Assembly: GCA_047967505.1 (NCBI GenBank)
Contig: CM106541.1
Direction: 5' to 3' (one strand)
Source: Dipteris shenzhenensis
Lineage: Eukaryota; Polypodiophyta; Polypodiopsida; Gleicheniales
Length of the DNA stretch: 64,000 nucleotides
Below are positions 11,761 to 24,122 of this stretch, piece after piece (within the stretch, counting starts at the first letter, position 1; each line of letters opens with the position of its first letter). The notes beneath the pieces were generated by a model. It was not told where the DNA came from. It ran no database searches and worked only from the letters and a program-made list of their open reading frames with translations. A program made the position numbers and the translations under genes.

Positions 11761-12599
11761 CACAACTGTCGTACCTATGTACCAATCTAATGATCAACTG
11801 TACACCCTATCGAAATGGATGGAGGACAGTCCTACAACATCAAGGAATTTCTCCAATCTTACCACTTCAGCAATGCACAGGTGGCACCATCACTATCAAT
11901 CAGAGTCCAATCAATATTATACTCGATAGTATAGTTATTCAGAGGGCCTTCTCACTCCCAAATCAAGGTGCAAAATACCCCACATGGCCAGCCGATACCA
12001 AAATCCTTGAGATCTAGCCTCTCCTCACCAAGGGTACCAAGTTTCACAGGGACAGGATATTACTTCCTCTTTTGGGCTTTAAAGTTTTGTGATATTATTT
12101 CTGTCATCATTAACGATCGAGGAGTACATTCAAGGCATATAAGATCTTGATGAAAGTAGGTGATGGTCTCAAGGAAATGAGGGCCTTGACTGTAGATATG
12201 TAGCATAGGCTATTGTGAATAAGAGTGCTCAAGAAACGAAAGGCTTAGATAGCATCTCATAGCATGAACAACAAATCCCCTTGTTCCTGTGCACGCCTTG
12301 TTTTCACTCGTACTATATCAATTATTGGCTCTAGTACTTCGAACTTTGGGATTTCAAAGAGAAGTACGAGATCAGTTTAGGAATTTTAGGTTCCAATGAC
12401 ATTTGAACAATTGTGTCAATTCCCTCCTCTTAAACAATCTTTGGAGGCAATTCTCACTTTGGATAGCATATTCTGTAAATCATTGTTGTTATAGTGACAC
12501 AAACTACATCAATGGACGATCTTCACACCTGTCAAAACTATGGAGGAGTATATGAAGTGAGAGTGCTTGATGGACGTGTACATGGCACCGTTGATAGAG

Positions 12600-13100
12600 G
12601 AGTTATTGATCTTATGGAGAGGCGTGTGGGTCATTAAAAAATTGCATGCCTCTATCCGACACAATTTCAATGGGGCATCCGAATCAAGTAATCACATTCT
12701 TGTGTAAGAACCTTGCTGTGCTTCTGGCATCTGCCTTTCTTACTGCTTTAGCTTCAGCCCATTTGGTAAAGTAATCAATGGCCACAATGATGTAGCATGC
12801 ATGTGTTCCCTTTGCTATTGCTGGGGATGGATGAGACCCACAAAATCGATCCCCCATTTTTTAAATGGTTTTTGTGTAGCAAGTGTTGTTAGGGGATTCA
12901 AGCCCTTATATTGTGGTTTAGTAGTCCCTTGGCATACATCATAGCTTTTGACATATTCATAGGCATCTGCCCAAAGTGCTGGCCACTAGTAAACTGCGAG
13001 GAGGACTTTTCTTGATGTGGCTTCCCCTTGGAAGTGTCCTCCTGCAATGCCTTCATGGACTTCACTGAGGATTGGCATGATCTCATGTGGCATTACACAT
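12600..13100 (-). pseudogene. Ty3/gypsy integrase core
   Basis: Peptide motifs on the minus strand are PFKKWGIDFVGLIHP (around the first Asp), VAIDYFTKWAEAKAVR and ITRFGCPIEIVSDRGMQF (around the second Asp). Frame breaks occur between them. It is the 3'-most surviving part of the minus-strand element. Confidence 0.8.
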
Positions 13101-13224
13101 CTCCTTAAAACCTAGTCCTTGACCATCTTGTATAGTTTTCCTGCAATGAATTGATAGGGTGAAGCTTTTAAAATTAGTTTTCTGGCATCCACTACTTTCA
13201 TTTTAGGGGGTGGTCTTCCTGCCA

Positions 13225-14470
13225 TTAGGTACCCTCTAAGTACCCAATGATATCTGCACACCAATCTGGAATAGCATCTATTTGAAATAGTGTTGCATTT
13301 GGCAAGTCATCTTCTGCTTGAGTGGCTTCTTCTCCCAACTTGACACGAGACATGTGATTGACACCTTTGCGGACCACTATTTTGAAATTGAATTCTTGAA
13401 GCAAGAGGAGCCATCTGCTTATTCTTCCTGTTGTACATGGACGGTTCACCAGATAAAGCAATGCTTGATGGTACCTTAAATTTTATTTTAAAAAACCCCT
13501 CCATTTGAAACCATACTCCAAGGCCCTCACCCTTGCAACCTATACCCTTGCATTTCCTCCTCCATCTTCGTTCCTCCTTTATTGCTCCTCCTCCCAACTC
13601 CTCCTTCCATCCTCCTCTTCCTCCTTTCCTCCTCCTTCTCCCTCCTCCTCCTACTTGAACTTTATCTCCTCCTCCCCCTCCATCTTTACTACAACTCCCC
13701 TCCTCTCTTGCATTGTTCACTCTAACTTTACCCTTAACCATTTTGATCAATGAAGGAGGGTCAATGTTTGCTTGGATGTAGCCATTTTTCGTAAGGTCAG
13801 GGCATTTTTTGTATATAGGTATATTTTCTGACTCATAACTTATGCATTGCTCAATGGAATTTGGCAAACTTGGTCTTCAAGTTACAATACACATTCCAAA
13901 CTATAACATGAGATTTAAATAAAAGAGGAATGAATATTTGGAATGAGTCCATTAAAGCATTACAAGTGCTATGTTGCATGTGAAGTATGCAACCTAAAGA
14001 GTATAAAACAGAATAATTTATTCAAAAATATCAAAATTTTATTCTACACGTACATGTAACCAAGTAATCATTCAAAAGTACACTACCTGAGCTTCTCCTC
14101 AACCAAAGGACACACCTAATTGAGAATCTTAGATGTGGTCTAAGGGGCCTCCAATGTTGTGCTAAATTATGCACATAGATTTGAGGGCATGCTCCATAAA
14201 TTTTTCTTGTAGAACAAAAAATCATTTGCCAATAAATAGTGTTGGAATTTCTTAACACTATACACCATTGCCAGGGCTTCTCTTTTGGTGGTGGTATAAT
14301 TGATCTCTGCATCATTGAGTTGTCAAATAGCAAAGTAGAATGGGTAGTCCTTCTTATGTTCACCAGGTTAGCAAAGCACACTCCCAATTGCATACTTGGA
14401 GCGATTAGTATGAACATGAAAATCAATATCCCAATTGGGAGATATAAGGATGGGTGTTGTGATTAGGCGC
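13225..14470 (-). pseudogene. Ty3/gypsy RNase H, split by an insertion
   Basis: The upstream half contains LNDAEINYTTTKREALAMVY and KKFQHYLLANDFLFY (to about 14219). The downstream half resumes with HQALLYLVNRPCTTGRI and WLLLLQEFNFKIVV (from about 13478). In intact elements these are contiguous, so the 735 bp between them are extra. Stops and frameshifts are present in both halves. Confidence 0.8.
13479..14215. mobile_element. Insertion inside RNase H with CT-rich tract
   Basis: About 735 bp interrupt the RNase H coding sequence. It includes a 200-bp pyrimidine-rich tract (about 13550-13700, CCT-type repeats on plus). The flanks share only TAC, so a target duplication is not convincing. No coding motif was recognised, and its type is unknown. 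Confidence 0.5.
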
Positions 14471-14578
14471 CACTTTAAAATCTCAAAGGCTTGGTCTCAC
14501 TCTTCTGTCCATAAGAATTACACTAATAATTTGTAAAGTGGTCTGACTATCATGGCAACATACCGCAAGATAAATCTT

Positions 14579-15545
14579 CTATAATAGTCGGAATGTCCCA
14601 TAAAGACTTGTACACCTTTGAATTTGTAGGATGATTTTGGTTTTGTCCATGTCAGTTTTGCAATCCCATGTTGAGAAACAATGTCCCAAAACAACTCCGT
14701 GGTGGGTGACCATGAATTGACATTTTGTTGGATTTAGGGGGATGCCATACTCCCTACATTTGATTAGAATTGCTTTAAGACATTTTAAATGGTCTTTCTT
14801 GTTTGAGTGGATGCACAAGTATCCAAGAACACCCATAGGAACTTATTCAAAAATGACTTGAAAGCAGTGAACATGACTCCCTGGAATGTGGTCGGGGCAT
14901 CACAAAGGCTGAATGGCATGACTCTATAGGCAAATATGCCCCATTTTATAGAAAATATTGTTTTTGATTGGCTGGCGGGGGCAATTTGCACTTGGTTATA
15001 GCCACTCAAGCCTTCTAAGAAGTTGTATATTATCTCGATCCAGCCACCTTTTCCAACACTGTCTCTATTAAGGGCAAGGGATAATGATCCCTTATTGTGG
15101 CGGCATTCACATTCTTGAAGTTAATACATATTCTTAGCTTCTTGTTGCTTTTAGGCACAATGACAATGGGTGAAGCCCAATCAATGTGCTCTATCTCATA
15201 GGAGAATCGTGCATCTAAGAGTTTTTCTAGTTTGTCATAGGCCATGGTGCCATATTTTGGATTTGTTCTATATGGTCCACATACCTTAGGGTGGGCACCT
15301 TCCCTAATAAGTATCGTGTGTACTGCCACTTCTGGTGAAATTCCCTTCATTTCCTTGTATGACCATGTTACGCAGTCTTGATATTCCATTAGGAGTGCTT
15401 TTATTTTTGTTTCCTCTTCTTGTGTGAGTTGTTTCCCAATGAATACCAATTTCTCTTCCTCCCCTTCAAGGGCGAGGTATATTGTGCAAGTTTTGGCCGG
15501 TCCCTCAGAGATTGGAGTCTCTCCAATAATATCAATTTCTTGCAC
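14579..15545 (-). pseudogene. Ty3/gypsy reverse transcriptase
   Basis: The minus-strand peptide from 15545 includes IDWASPIVIVPKSNKKLRIC, NFKNVNAATIRDHYPLPLIE, then YNQVQIAPASQSKTIF, PFSLCDAPTTFQGVMF and LWVFLD. This matches RT fingers and palm. The usual Y-x-D-D box has decayed to WVFLD in this copy. The part upstream of the RT has a TRNPKYGTM-like linker typical of the clade. There are frameshifts near 15030 and 14836. Confidence 0.85.
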
Positions 15546-16299
15546 TTCAGATCATATTACTAGCCTTGGCATTGCTATGGGACACTACCACTTGTGTAGT
15601 TCTTGAAGTACTTTGGCACTTCTCGAAGATCAGCCTCTCATGGTGTTGAACTAGCCGTGCATGGGCTATGGGCACTAGGTGGCATAGTATCATTAACCAA
15701 CGTGGGAGGATCTTGTGGACTTTCTTTTTTTGCTATCTCATTATCAAGCTTCATCCACACATGTGGCTTAAACTTTCGAGGCTTTTTATGTTGGGAACTA
15801 TGTGGTAACTTTTCCACTGGTAAAGTATTCCCAAGTAGTGGTTCATTTGCTATGCATACTACCTTCAAGTCCATCACATTCAAGAGGAGGTGGCTTAGAT
15901 TTTGGGGGAGCTAGCTTGGTAAGATACAACTCGATGATCCTAGTTTGGACTCATTCGAGCTCATTGAAGTGGTCAGCCTTGGCTTTGTTGCGGTGGCAAT
16001 GTCCTCCTTTAGCTTTCTCATGGGATCCTCTGCTATTAGTCAACTTTGGAGTTTAAACTCTAAAAAGTTCAACCGCCATTAGGGCATGGAGAATGGTTAA
16101 ATCATTTCAAAGACATGGTCTTCAAATTGAGCATTTTTAGCTTCTATTTCAAGGTCCCAAGGGAAATCTAAGTCCTTATTGGAATGGATAGCTTCTTCAG
16201 CTTCACTATTCAAACCATAAAGAATGGCACTTCTAAATCAACTGGTTCTTGATGTGTGAGTGGAGGTTTTACCTGCATGACCTTAGCATCAATTTGCGA

Positions 16300-16900
16300 G
16301 AAGATGGGATCTAGTGTATGGCAGTTATCAATGGTCGCCAATGCTTGGATCCAATTGTGACATTGCTTTGTGTATCACCCGCTAAGGCATGCTGTTGCAA
16401 GGGGGTTGATTTGCTTGAGATCATCGTTGAAGAGGTTTCATCCAATGCTCTAGGCACAATTGGTTTTATTATTCCTGTTTCCACATTGACTCTTACTATG
16501 GTGTCACAATTTTGGATTGCCAATCTATTAGTTCCCCAATCATGGAGGACTGGTGCCTTATGCAACCAAGGAAATCCAAGAAATATTTGATAAGATTTCT
16601 TGGGGAGATCCAAGATTGTGAATTAAAGAGTAAAACAGACTCCTGCAACTTTTGTGGACACTTCATTCACTCTTCCCAAGGGCTTTGCATGTGAATTATC
16701 TGCAAGGCGTATGTTGAAATTAGCTTTTTGCATTGGTGGGAGACCCCATTCATCATAGAGCTCCTTGGATAGTACATTCACACCTACTCCACCAAATCAA
16801 AGGCACAGTGATGTTGCGTATGTCATCTCTCTCACATTCGCACAGGGATATCTTCTATGTCTTCCATAGGTGGATGGGGATTTGCTAATTCAATCCAACA
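16300..16900 (-). pseudogene. Retropepsin region of the Ty3/gypsy element
   Basis: Peptide segments include ELYDEWGLPPMQKANFNI and SYQIFLGFPWLHKAPVLHDW, typical of the region after the catalytic Asp in plant Ty3 proteases. The catalytic DSGA part is not intact. Lies between gag and RT as expected. Confidence 0.65.
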
Positions 16901-17339
16901 GAGGCTCAAGTACAATGGTAATACTTGGTGGGGCCAAGTTAGGGATTTGATATTGTTCATGATTCTCAGCCTCTAATTGAGCTTGTTCTTTTTGCACCCA
17001 TTGTTGAAGTGCATGAAATCGAGCCTTCTCCACGTCTGCTTAGGGTATGGAGCTTCTTTTATTTGAGGATCGAGAGATGATGTGGATGATCTTGGTTGCT
17101 CATTGCTTGGTGGAGGTATAGGCACTTGTGATTTTTTTTGAAGAGGTCTTCTTGATTGAATTGGAATATTAGAGCCCTTGGTGGCCACTTTTTGCTGGTG
17201 TGTAATTACATTCACAAGTTGTGATAATATGCTTGTTGCCAGCCCTAGACTTTGATGGTCCACCCCAATAATGCCAATTGGGATGTCAAGATTAGCCTCA
17301 TTTTGTTGTGGGACCTTCTTTTTCATGGGACAATCCATA

Positions 17340-18860
17340 TAGGCATGGCCAATGCCACAATCTCTATAGAGTGGTTGGAAAGTAGCAGGGCTACTAGGAT
17401 GAGGGCACTCTGCGATCTGGTGATTCTATCCACAACCATAGCACTTGATTAGTGCTCGATATGTGTTGGCCCAAACTTGATTTGCATAGATTGGTATTAA
17501 ACCTTTTGCTCCTTCCACATCGTACACAGGGTACTCAGCTTCATACGCGAATAGCGATTCCACTTCCTCGCCTTGAAGTTGTTGTATTGGAACTACCAAA
17601 GTAGCTAGATTTGGTGCTTTTGGATATGATCATGGATTTGGATTCCTGAGTAATTGAGGGACTTGGGTACGGATGGGAACGGGATTCAGCCTCAGAGCTA
17701 GGGGTGCTTGTGCAAGTACCAGTTGCCTATACACTGGGATGGGTGCCAGTTGGTATTGTTGAGGTTGAGGTAGGTTGTTACGCATGTTGAAGATGCAACT
17801 ATTTTCGTCATGCACCCACTAACTACACAAATGTGGCACCACAACCATGGTGGTGGATTGGCTTGTGCATTGATCTTGGCTCTTAGGATGGGGCATTCAT
17901 TTGCTGTGTGATTGGCCATGCAATGTGGACACCATACATTTTCTCGCCTTGGATATGTCTGAGGGGGGCGGCTGAGGCATGTGAAGCTTTTGTTCCATGG
18001 CATGCATCATTTCTTCTTTGAGCTTCATGGTCATGGCCTCTAGATGATCTTATTAGATGTTTCTGCAGCAGTTGACTTGGCTTTTCCCTTTTTAGATCAC
18101 TTATTGCACATATTGACTCTTCCATCACCTACTACTGGTGTTAGAGTCTATCATGCCATCCTCGATGTCAATGGTAGTTACATGAGCAGCATTGAATGTT
18201 TCGTAACTGCTAATCTTTTTCATGTCTTTGCAGATTATCTTTCTTAGGCCTGCAAAATGAACGAGGCTATGAGGTACTTATTATTGGGTCATGGGTCACA
18301 TTTGGCATTAAGCGTTTCATCTTACACACATATGTGCGTACATCTTCCCGCCAACCTTGTTTGATCTTGCTCAGTTGGAGAGCTGGATCATCATGTACTC
18401 TCCGTTTGGAAGAATCTCTTGAATTCAGTTTACAGAAGGTCCCATGTGGCTCTTTCTTCCATTAGGAGGTCTAGGTACCATTCTGAGGCTTCATAAGTTA
18501 AGGCCATGGGGAACCATGCGACCTTGGATTCATTTGATTGATCTCCTCTAGCTCGGCATGCGGCATCAAAATGCTAGAGGAATCTTGCTAGATCATCCCG
18601 ACCATTGTATTTGGGAAGTTTGAGTTTGCCCAGGGGTCGCCTTCCTTGATTGTTGTTGGGTCGGCCATAATTATTGCAAGCATTGAAGAAATTGTATGCA
18701 TCTGCCTCCCGGCATCATCACGATTCTACCATGTTGGAACTTGCTGGAGTCAAAGGGATCGGCTGAATTTCAAGGGGGAAATTCGGGGTAGAGGGTTGTT
18801 GGAGGCATTGGCCAGAGCGTAGTTGCATGCAGATTTGTTGAGAGGTGGAACGCGTGCCTC
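17340..18860 (-). pseudogene. Ty3/gypsy gag with zinc knuckles
   Basis: The capsid-like part near 18550-18460 reads AWFPMALTYEASEWYLDL. Nucleocapsid-like knuckles follow: CPHCMANHTANECP (about 17910) and CYGCG..NHQIAECP (about 17440, one internal stop), then a partial C-G-H-C motif before MKKKVPQQ. Spacing is C-x2-C-x3-H-x4-C, one residue shorter than the usual C-x2-C-x4-H-x4-C. Frames are broken at several places. Confidence 0.75.
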
Positions 18861-19269
18861 TTCCACAAGTGTGGGTGTTGATGTAAAAATGTTAGGGGGG
18901 TTAGAGATGCGTTAGTGTAGTAGGGACCATCGTGTTAATAATGTGCCTAGGATTGTCCCACGAGTTAGAAATGTGTCGGTGTAGACGGATCGTCAATCAG
19001 AGGTCACAGTGGAAATTTATGAGCGAATTAGTGCAAAAAGGGACCCACACAGGGACACAAATTAGCGAGTTCTTGGGATTCAAAAATGGTGTGCAATGGG
19101 CTGGAAAAATGCCTTGTAGTGTAATGTTTTTATGTGTGAAATGATGGTCCAAATCGGGTTCAATTTGGCTACCAAACGAGCGAGTTATGGAGGGGAAAAT
19201 GTGGGTCAAAATAAGTCCTATTGGGGGGTCTTGGGCCTTAAGGGTGGTGTGAATGGCCCTTAAATTTGA

Positions 19270-19560
19270 GGAAACTGGGGTTAGTCGAACTTTTAATTAG
19301 TCTAAGTGACCAGTTACTCTAACTGTCTAATTATTTTAACTGTTAGTTAGAGTAATTTACTCTAACCTAACTTAGTCTAACCTAACCTAATGACACTTAA
19401 CCTAACCAACTTCAGTTGAACTAGCCTAATGTAGTTAAGCTAACCTATTGTAGTTAATCTAACCTAATGTAGTTAAGCTAACTTAAGTGTAGTTAATCTA
19501 ACCTAAATTAGTTAGCCTAATCGTAGCTAACTTAACCTAGGTTAGTGTTTGGGTTTAGGT
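19270..19560. repeat. AT-rich minisatellite, TAACCTAATGTAGTTAAG units
   Basis: Degenerate units of about 20 bp built on CTAACCTAA and GTAGTTAA(G/T)CTAA recur at least eight times. The array precedes a GC-rich segment. No coding potential. Confidence 0.75.
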
Positions 19561-19569
19561 GAGGGTTAG

Positions 19570-19917
19570 GTCCTTTTTTTTGGGGGGGGGAGTTGCCATC
19601 GTCGGCGATGGCTTGGTGTTGAGCCGTGGCGGAGGTGGCTAGTAGAAGGGGGTGGGGGGGGGAGCAGTGTCTGTAGAGGTGGCTTTTTGCATCCACCGGT
19701 GGCGAGGTGGCAGAGGAGGAGACGTGGTAGAGGCGAGCATGAAAGGAGCACTGGGAAGAGCAGGCGGTGACGTCAGAGGGGGTGTTGCACCGATGAAATG
19801 GCGGCATAGACAGGCGAGGCTTCCGGTATAGCACCATAGGTGGACGGCTTTGTGTGGTCACCACCGCAGGTGGCCGTGCCTTGGCCTTGGTGTAGGGCCT
19901 TAAGGCGCTTAAGATAG
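19570..19917. other. GC-rich segment, nothing recognised
   Basis: A G-rich run with GGTGGC-type triplets. Open frames on both strands are by-products of the base composition. I see no gene. Confidence 0.5.
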
Positions 19918-20292
19918 GGGAGTGGGGGGAGGGGGGTGGGAGGGGTTTTTGGGGGGGGCGGGGTGGTTGGTGGTGGAGGGGGGAGGTGGGAAGGGGGGGG
20001 GGGGTGGAGAGGGGGGGGGGAAATGGAGGGGGGTGGGAGGTGGAGGGGAGGGGTGGAGAGGGGGGGGGTGGAGGTGGAGGGGAGGGGGTGTAAGGGGGGA
20101 GTGTGGAGGGGGAGGGGGAGGGGGTGCGGGTGGGTGGGTAGTGGAGCGGGGGGGGGGGGGGGGGGGGTGGAAGGGGCTAGGGGGGGTGGAGGGGGAAAAG
20201 GGGGTGGGAAGGGGGGGGTGGAGAAGGGACGGGCGGGGGGGGGGGGGGGGGAGGTGGAGGGGGTAGAGAGGGAGGGGGGGGAGGAGGGGGTG
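19918..20292. repeat. 370-bp poly-G/GGA tract
   Basis: An extreme strand asymmetry: the plus strand is almost only G with interspersed A and T (runs of up to about 20 G near 20150 and 20236). The long open frames in both directions are composition artefacts (Gly-rich and Pro-rich). Such DNA has high G-quadruplex potential. Confidence 0.85.
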
Positions 20293-20405
20293 GTGGAAAC
20301 TTGACGGATGGCTATCTTGGCAGAAATTCAAAGGGAGGAGGAGATGATCACCTTGAACACTCTTCAAATTCTTTCTCGATCTAATAGGATTGTTGAGGGC
20401 AAATT

Positions 20406-20537
20406 GACGGTGGGTGGATGGCTAGGTTATCACTATGAGAAGGGCTCGAAGCAACTCGATGATGAGGATGACGGTGGGTGAATGGCTAGGTTATCACTAC
20501 GAGAAGGGCTTGAAGCAACTCGATGATGAGGATGGGA
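20406..20537. repeat. 66-bp tandem duplication
   Basis: Two near-identical copies of a unit starting 'GACGGTGGGTG' and ending 'CGATGATGAGGAT' lie head to tail, differing at a few bases. Confidence 0.85.
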
Positions 20538-21235
20538 GTAGGATGGTGGTTGATGGAGAGGGAGGAGGGTGTTGTGTAGGGCTCGGAATGGGAAGAGGAT
20601 GGAGGCTAGATGTGGAAGAAGATGAATGAGGGGGTGGAGTAGGTTTTATAGGAATGGGTTTAGGATCAGGGTTGAACCCTAAACTCTTCTTAGGCCATTA
20701 ACTTTCAAGGGTTAGGTTGGATCGCTCTTCTGTAAAAATGTGAAATGTTTGAAATTGCAAGCTCTACATATTGGTGTCCATTAGATAGCCTAATTTGTAC
20801 TTCAAGTGGCTTCTTTTTTAGAAATAAACATTTTCTTAAGGTAGTAACCCAAGGTTGATGCCTGGGGTTGATACTTTTGGGGTAAAGATTTTGCTCTCCT
20901 AGCCCTTGAGTAATATGTTCATAAAATTTCGTGGTAGTTTGTTCTTTGCACATACTTGCGTATGTTTACTTGTTACTTGAGATGCTATTCTCCCTAACAT
21001 CGGCACCAAATGTTGGCTCTTTCCCATGGCTTCCACAAGAAGAGCAGGGTATTCTCAGCATGTAGGGTTCCGAGGCTTTTTGTCACCTACAAATACATCA
21101 GTGTTGTCATTTGTAGTATAAGTGAGCTTGGGTCATATTCCAACGAGAGACATAGGCTTAAGTTTGGTAAGCAAACATAGTGCATGCATGTGTGAAAGGA
21201 ACGTACAACATCATGATTGGGGCAATGAAGGCTTT
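20538..21235. other. Anonymous DNA with one minus-strand open frame
   Basis: The open frame 20953-20705 (82 codons, minus) has protein-like composition but no recognised domain. It may be a transposon relic. Nothing else is supportable. Confidence 0.4.
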
Positions 21236-21460
21236 TGCCTCCATTGGGTGTTGAAAGGTTTAGGAGGGGTTCAAGGGTTAGAGGGAGGTTCAGGGTTCAG
21301 AAAGGGTTTAGGGTTTAGAAGAGGGTCCAGGCTTTAGAAGAGGTTCAGGGTTCAGAAGGAGGATCCAAGGTTCAAGGTAGAGTACATGGCGGAGAACTTG
21401 TCTCCCCCATAGATCATGGAGGTCAAGAGTTTAGGGACTAAGGGTTTAGGGAAAGCATAG
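21236..21460. repeat. Degenerate TTTAGGG/TTCAGGG-type repeats
   Basis: The plus strand carries loose repeats of (T/C)AGGGTT and GGTTTAG over about 200 bp, including GGGTTTAGGGTTTAGAAG. It resembles diverged interstitial telomere-like sequence, in opposite orientation to that at 63.7-64.0 kb. Confidence 0.5.
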
Positions 21461-22840
21461 GAGTGGGAGAGGAAGAAGGTGTAAGAGCATGGGGAAGGAG
21501 GACCCCTAATCATTGGTTACCCTACAATCTGGGACTGTTATCTTTGGATGTTAACATGCCCCCCTTCCTGTTGCTGAGTCGTCGTTAGATCAACCACGTT
21601 GGAGGAGGTGTGTGGAGAGGACCATCTAGAAGATTGCGTAGTGGTTCACTTGGCATGGAGTGAACCGAGTTAGGTATGAGCGAAACTTTAAAAAATGGGC
21701 GGCATGCATGTCTTCGTACGTGCGGATGTGGTGGCCATGGATATTGCGGACGCGGATGTAGAGGTAGAGGTCCTAAAACTGAGTGGGATTGATGTCAGCA
21801 TTGAAGACAATCAGATTGGTCAGATTGTGGAGCTAGTTGTCAGTGGGCTGACTGTCTCAACAAGATGTTTGGCATGACTGACTGGTGGTGTGTGCCTGGC
21901 TTGTGTCAACCATTGGAGGGCTTGTGCTGGCTTTTCCATTTCAAGCTTGATAATCTATGAGAAATGGATGCGCCCCTTGCTCTTTTTGTAGTCGTACCGA
22001 TAGATTGTACTGAGGGCCTCAGGCATCTTTTTCTTCAATGAGTACTTGTCATCAATGACCGGTCGGCTCGCACCATGTCCACGTTGAGGTGGTAGAAGTG
22101 GGGAGTTTTTGTCATGTCTCAAAGAACGCCCACATTTGTGTTGGAGTTATAGGCCTGGAGGAACTCTCCCAAGAGCCTCATATCCAAGTGACAAGGAAGG
22201 CGATTTGCCCACGGATCCCAGTCCTGTAGCTGCGATCGCATCCTGAACTGCTGGCTCCTTTAGCACTTGATACACTACTATGGTGTGGTAGTGGAGGGTG
22301 TAGTTATAGCCCTCGTATGCGTGTAATGAGAGTGGATGGCACATGCGTTGAGTTGTTGGAGCCATGCCTCTCCAAGCAATGAGTGCATTTGTGGGTGCAC
22401 AATTTTGTACTCCCCTTGTGTGGGAGGTAGGGTGCACTTTCTTGACATCCTTGAGGAGGGCATGCCTGTTGCTATAGGTACCTCAGCTGGAAAGTCGGAG
22501 GGCATACGGATCATGGTGGAGAGCATACTTTGCGAGTCAGAGGGACCGGTGGCTTGCGGGATAGGGGGTTGGGGGTGGAGTCCAAGCTCCAACTCAAACT
22601 CAAAAAATTCGTTCTCCGGATCCATTGGGAAGAAGGAGGGCAACTAAGTGATGAGGGAATCAGTGGAAGAGGAGGAGCTTGAGGACATTACTGAGTGCTA
22701 GATTGTTGTGTGGAAGAGGGCAGGGGGTTGGGAGATTTATGATAGAATTTTGACAGAGTCTAGGGGTAACTGCTATGGTGACGACTCGAGGGGTTAAGGC
22801 TCCTTTATAGATTTTGCTATCCCCACGACGAGGGGATGGC
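21461..22840. other. Anonymous DNA; possible transposon gag leader
   Basis: A minus-strand open frame at 22643-22278 (121 codons, acidic N-terminus then Pro/Ser/Thr-rich) may be a retrotransposon N-terminal region, since Ty3 fragments follow. No motif confirms this. Confidence 0.35.
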
Positions 22841-23015
22841 ATAAGGCGACAGTCGGCAGGATAGTCGGATGGCAAAGATTAGCAGGATAGTCAGATGGCG
22901 ACAGTCGGTGGGATAATCGGATGGTGACAGTAGATGGTGACGATCGACAGGATGGCAATGGTTAGCGAGATAGTTGGATGGCGATAGTCGGTGGGATAGT
23001 CACATGGCGAGGTTT
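22840..23015. repeat. Minisatellite, GGATAGTCGGATGGCGACAGTC units
   Basis: About seven degenerate units of roughly 22-28 bp, each with ATAGTCGGATGGC and CGACAGTCGG(C/T). No coding potential seen. Confidence 0.8.
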
Positions 23016-23655
23016 GAAAGTAGGTTCTTGTGGTATTGCATCCAAGATTGACACACAAGTTCTTGTGTTTCTACCTTTAGAACCCCTGCGGTTTGGGACT
23101 TGAACTTTGGTACCCAAGCGACCTACTTGCCATTGTAACTATCTTGGTCTTCCAAGAGCTTGGTGGTGACCCAATGCTTGGGGGCATGCTGCGGTTGAGG
23201 GGATGGATTAGGTCCTGGGAGTCGAGGCGGTGGATGGCATCGTATTTTTCTCCTAGGTGGGGTTTCCTTCGATATCCCCGAAGTGATTAGGGAGCCATGC
23301 CCTACTTGGACCTTTTTTGGTCATAGGTTGTTGTTGAAGTAGCGTTGAGCGTAGAAAATAGCCTCTTGTACTTGCTATTCATGGGTTTTTTGAGAGGGGG
23401 ATAGCAGTGATAGAGTAATGGGCCATTGCACCTAGTTGCCGCTGCCATAGTTGGTCCTCTACTTAGGGGTCGGACTTTCTTCGGAGGGTTGGTGTTTGGA
23501 GGGTTGGAGGTGGATGGAGTTTTAGGTCCGCCCTCCTATAGAACTTCCTTACCTTAGGCCGGTGAGGGTGTAGCAAAAGGAGTAGGACATGGCTCACAAA
23601 GCGGAATTACCGCCGCAGTTCTACCAGTATTTGTGATGGAAGCTGTTCTAGCCCG

Positions 23656-23955
23656 CTAGTCAATTTGATAGTTCACGGCATAACACCAAGTCCTTCCCAA
23701 TATGATATGTTCGTCAGTTGCTTCTATGGGGAGAACATAAAAACGGATTTCGACTGTCTGGCAAACAACCATTAGACTCAAGTTCACAAAACCCAAGGTA
23801 CTTAAGAGTTGGCCATTGATAGCCCGTACCGAAGTGACAGTGAGGTTTAGGGGTACATATAGCTTTTCCCATATCTCGTGGGAGATGTAAGTTATGGCTC
23901 GCTCTCGGATCCACAAGTGCTCAGATGCGCAAGTCTGAACCCTACACTTGAACAT
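23656..23955 (-). pseudogene. Retropepsin-like fragment of a Ty3 element
   Basis: The 99-codon frame contains ERAITYISHEIWEKL, SVRAINGQLLSTLG and VLPIEATDEHIILGRTW, which correspond to the strand-flap-ILG region of plant Ty3 proteases. The catalytic Asp region is degenerate (cysteine-rich start). Unlike an intact element, it lies downstream of the integrase fragment in the reading direction, so it belongs to another copy or a rearranged one. Confidence 0.6.
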
Positions 23956-24122
23956 GCAACCTAGCTGGTTCTACCGTTAGTTCATCTGTTAGTCCTAGGT
24001 GTTCAAGCGTTGCCTTAAGCAATGCCATTTGCTTACGCTATCTGAGGTTGGTGTTACATGCCCTAGCTTCTTCGATGGCCTAGCGTTTCATTTGGGCTAC
24101 CTCGACCTTGAGTTCTTTTTCT

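Larger units (their letters stand above)
12590..18860 (-). mobile_element. Degenerate Ty3/gypsy retrotransposon
   Basis: Read on the minus strand the order is gag (about 18860-17340), protease (about 16900-16300), reverse transcriptase (15545-14579), RNase H (14470-14030, then 13478-13225) and integrase (13100-12600). This is the Ty3/gypsy order. Frameshifts and stops are scattered throughout, so no intact polyprotein remains. A 735-bp insertion splits RNase H. No LTR pair was identified, so outer limits are approximate. The sub-features below give the diagnostic motifs. Confidence 0.85.

Noticed and set aside
19909-20367. Long Pro-rich (minus) and Gly-rich (plus) open frames
   Set aside because: They are products of the G-rich tract; stops are rare in such DNA in several frames at once and no domain is seen.
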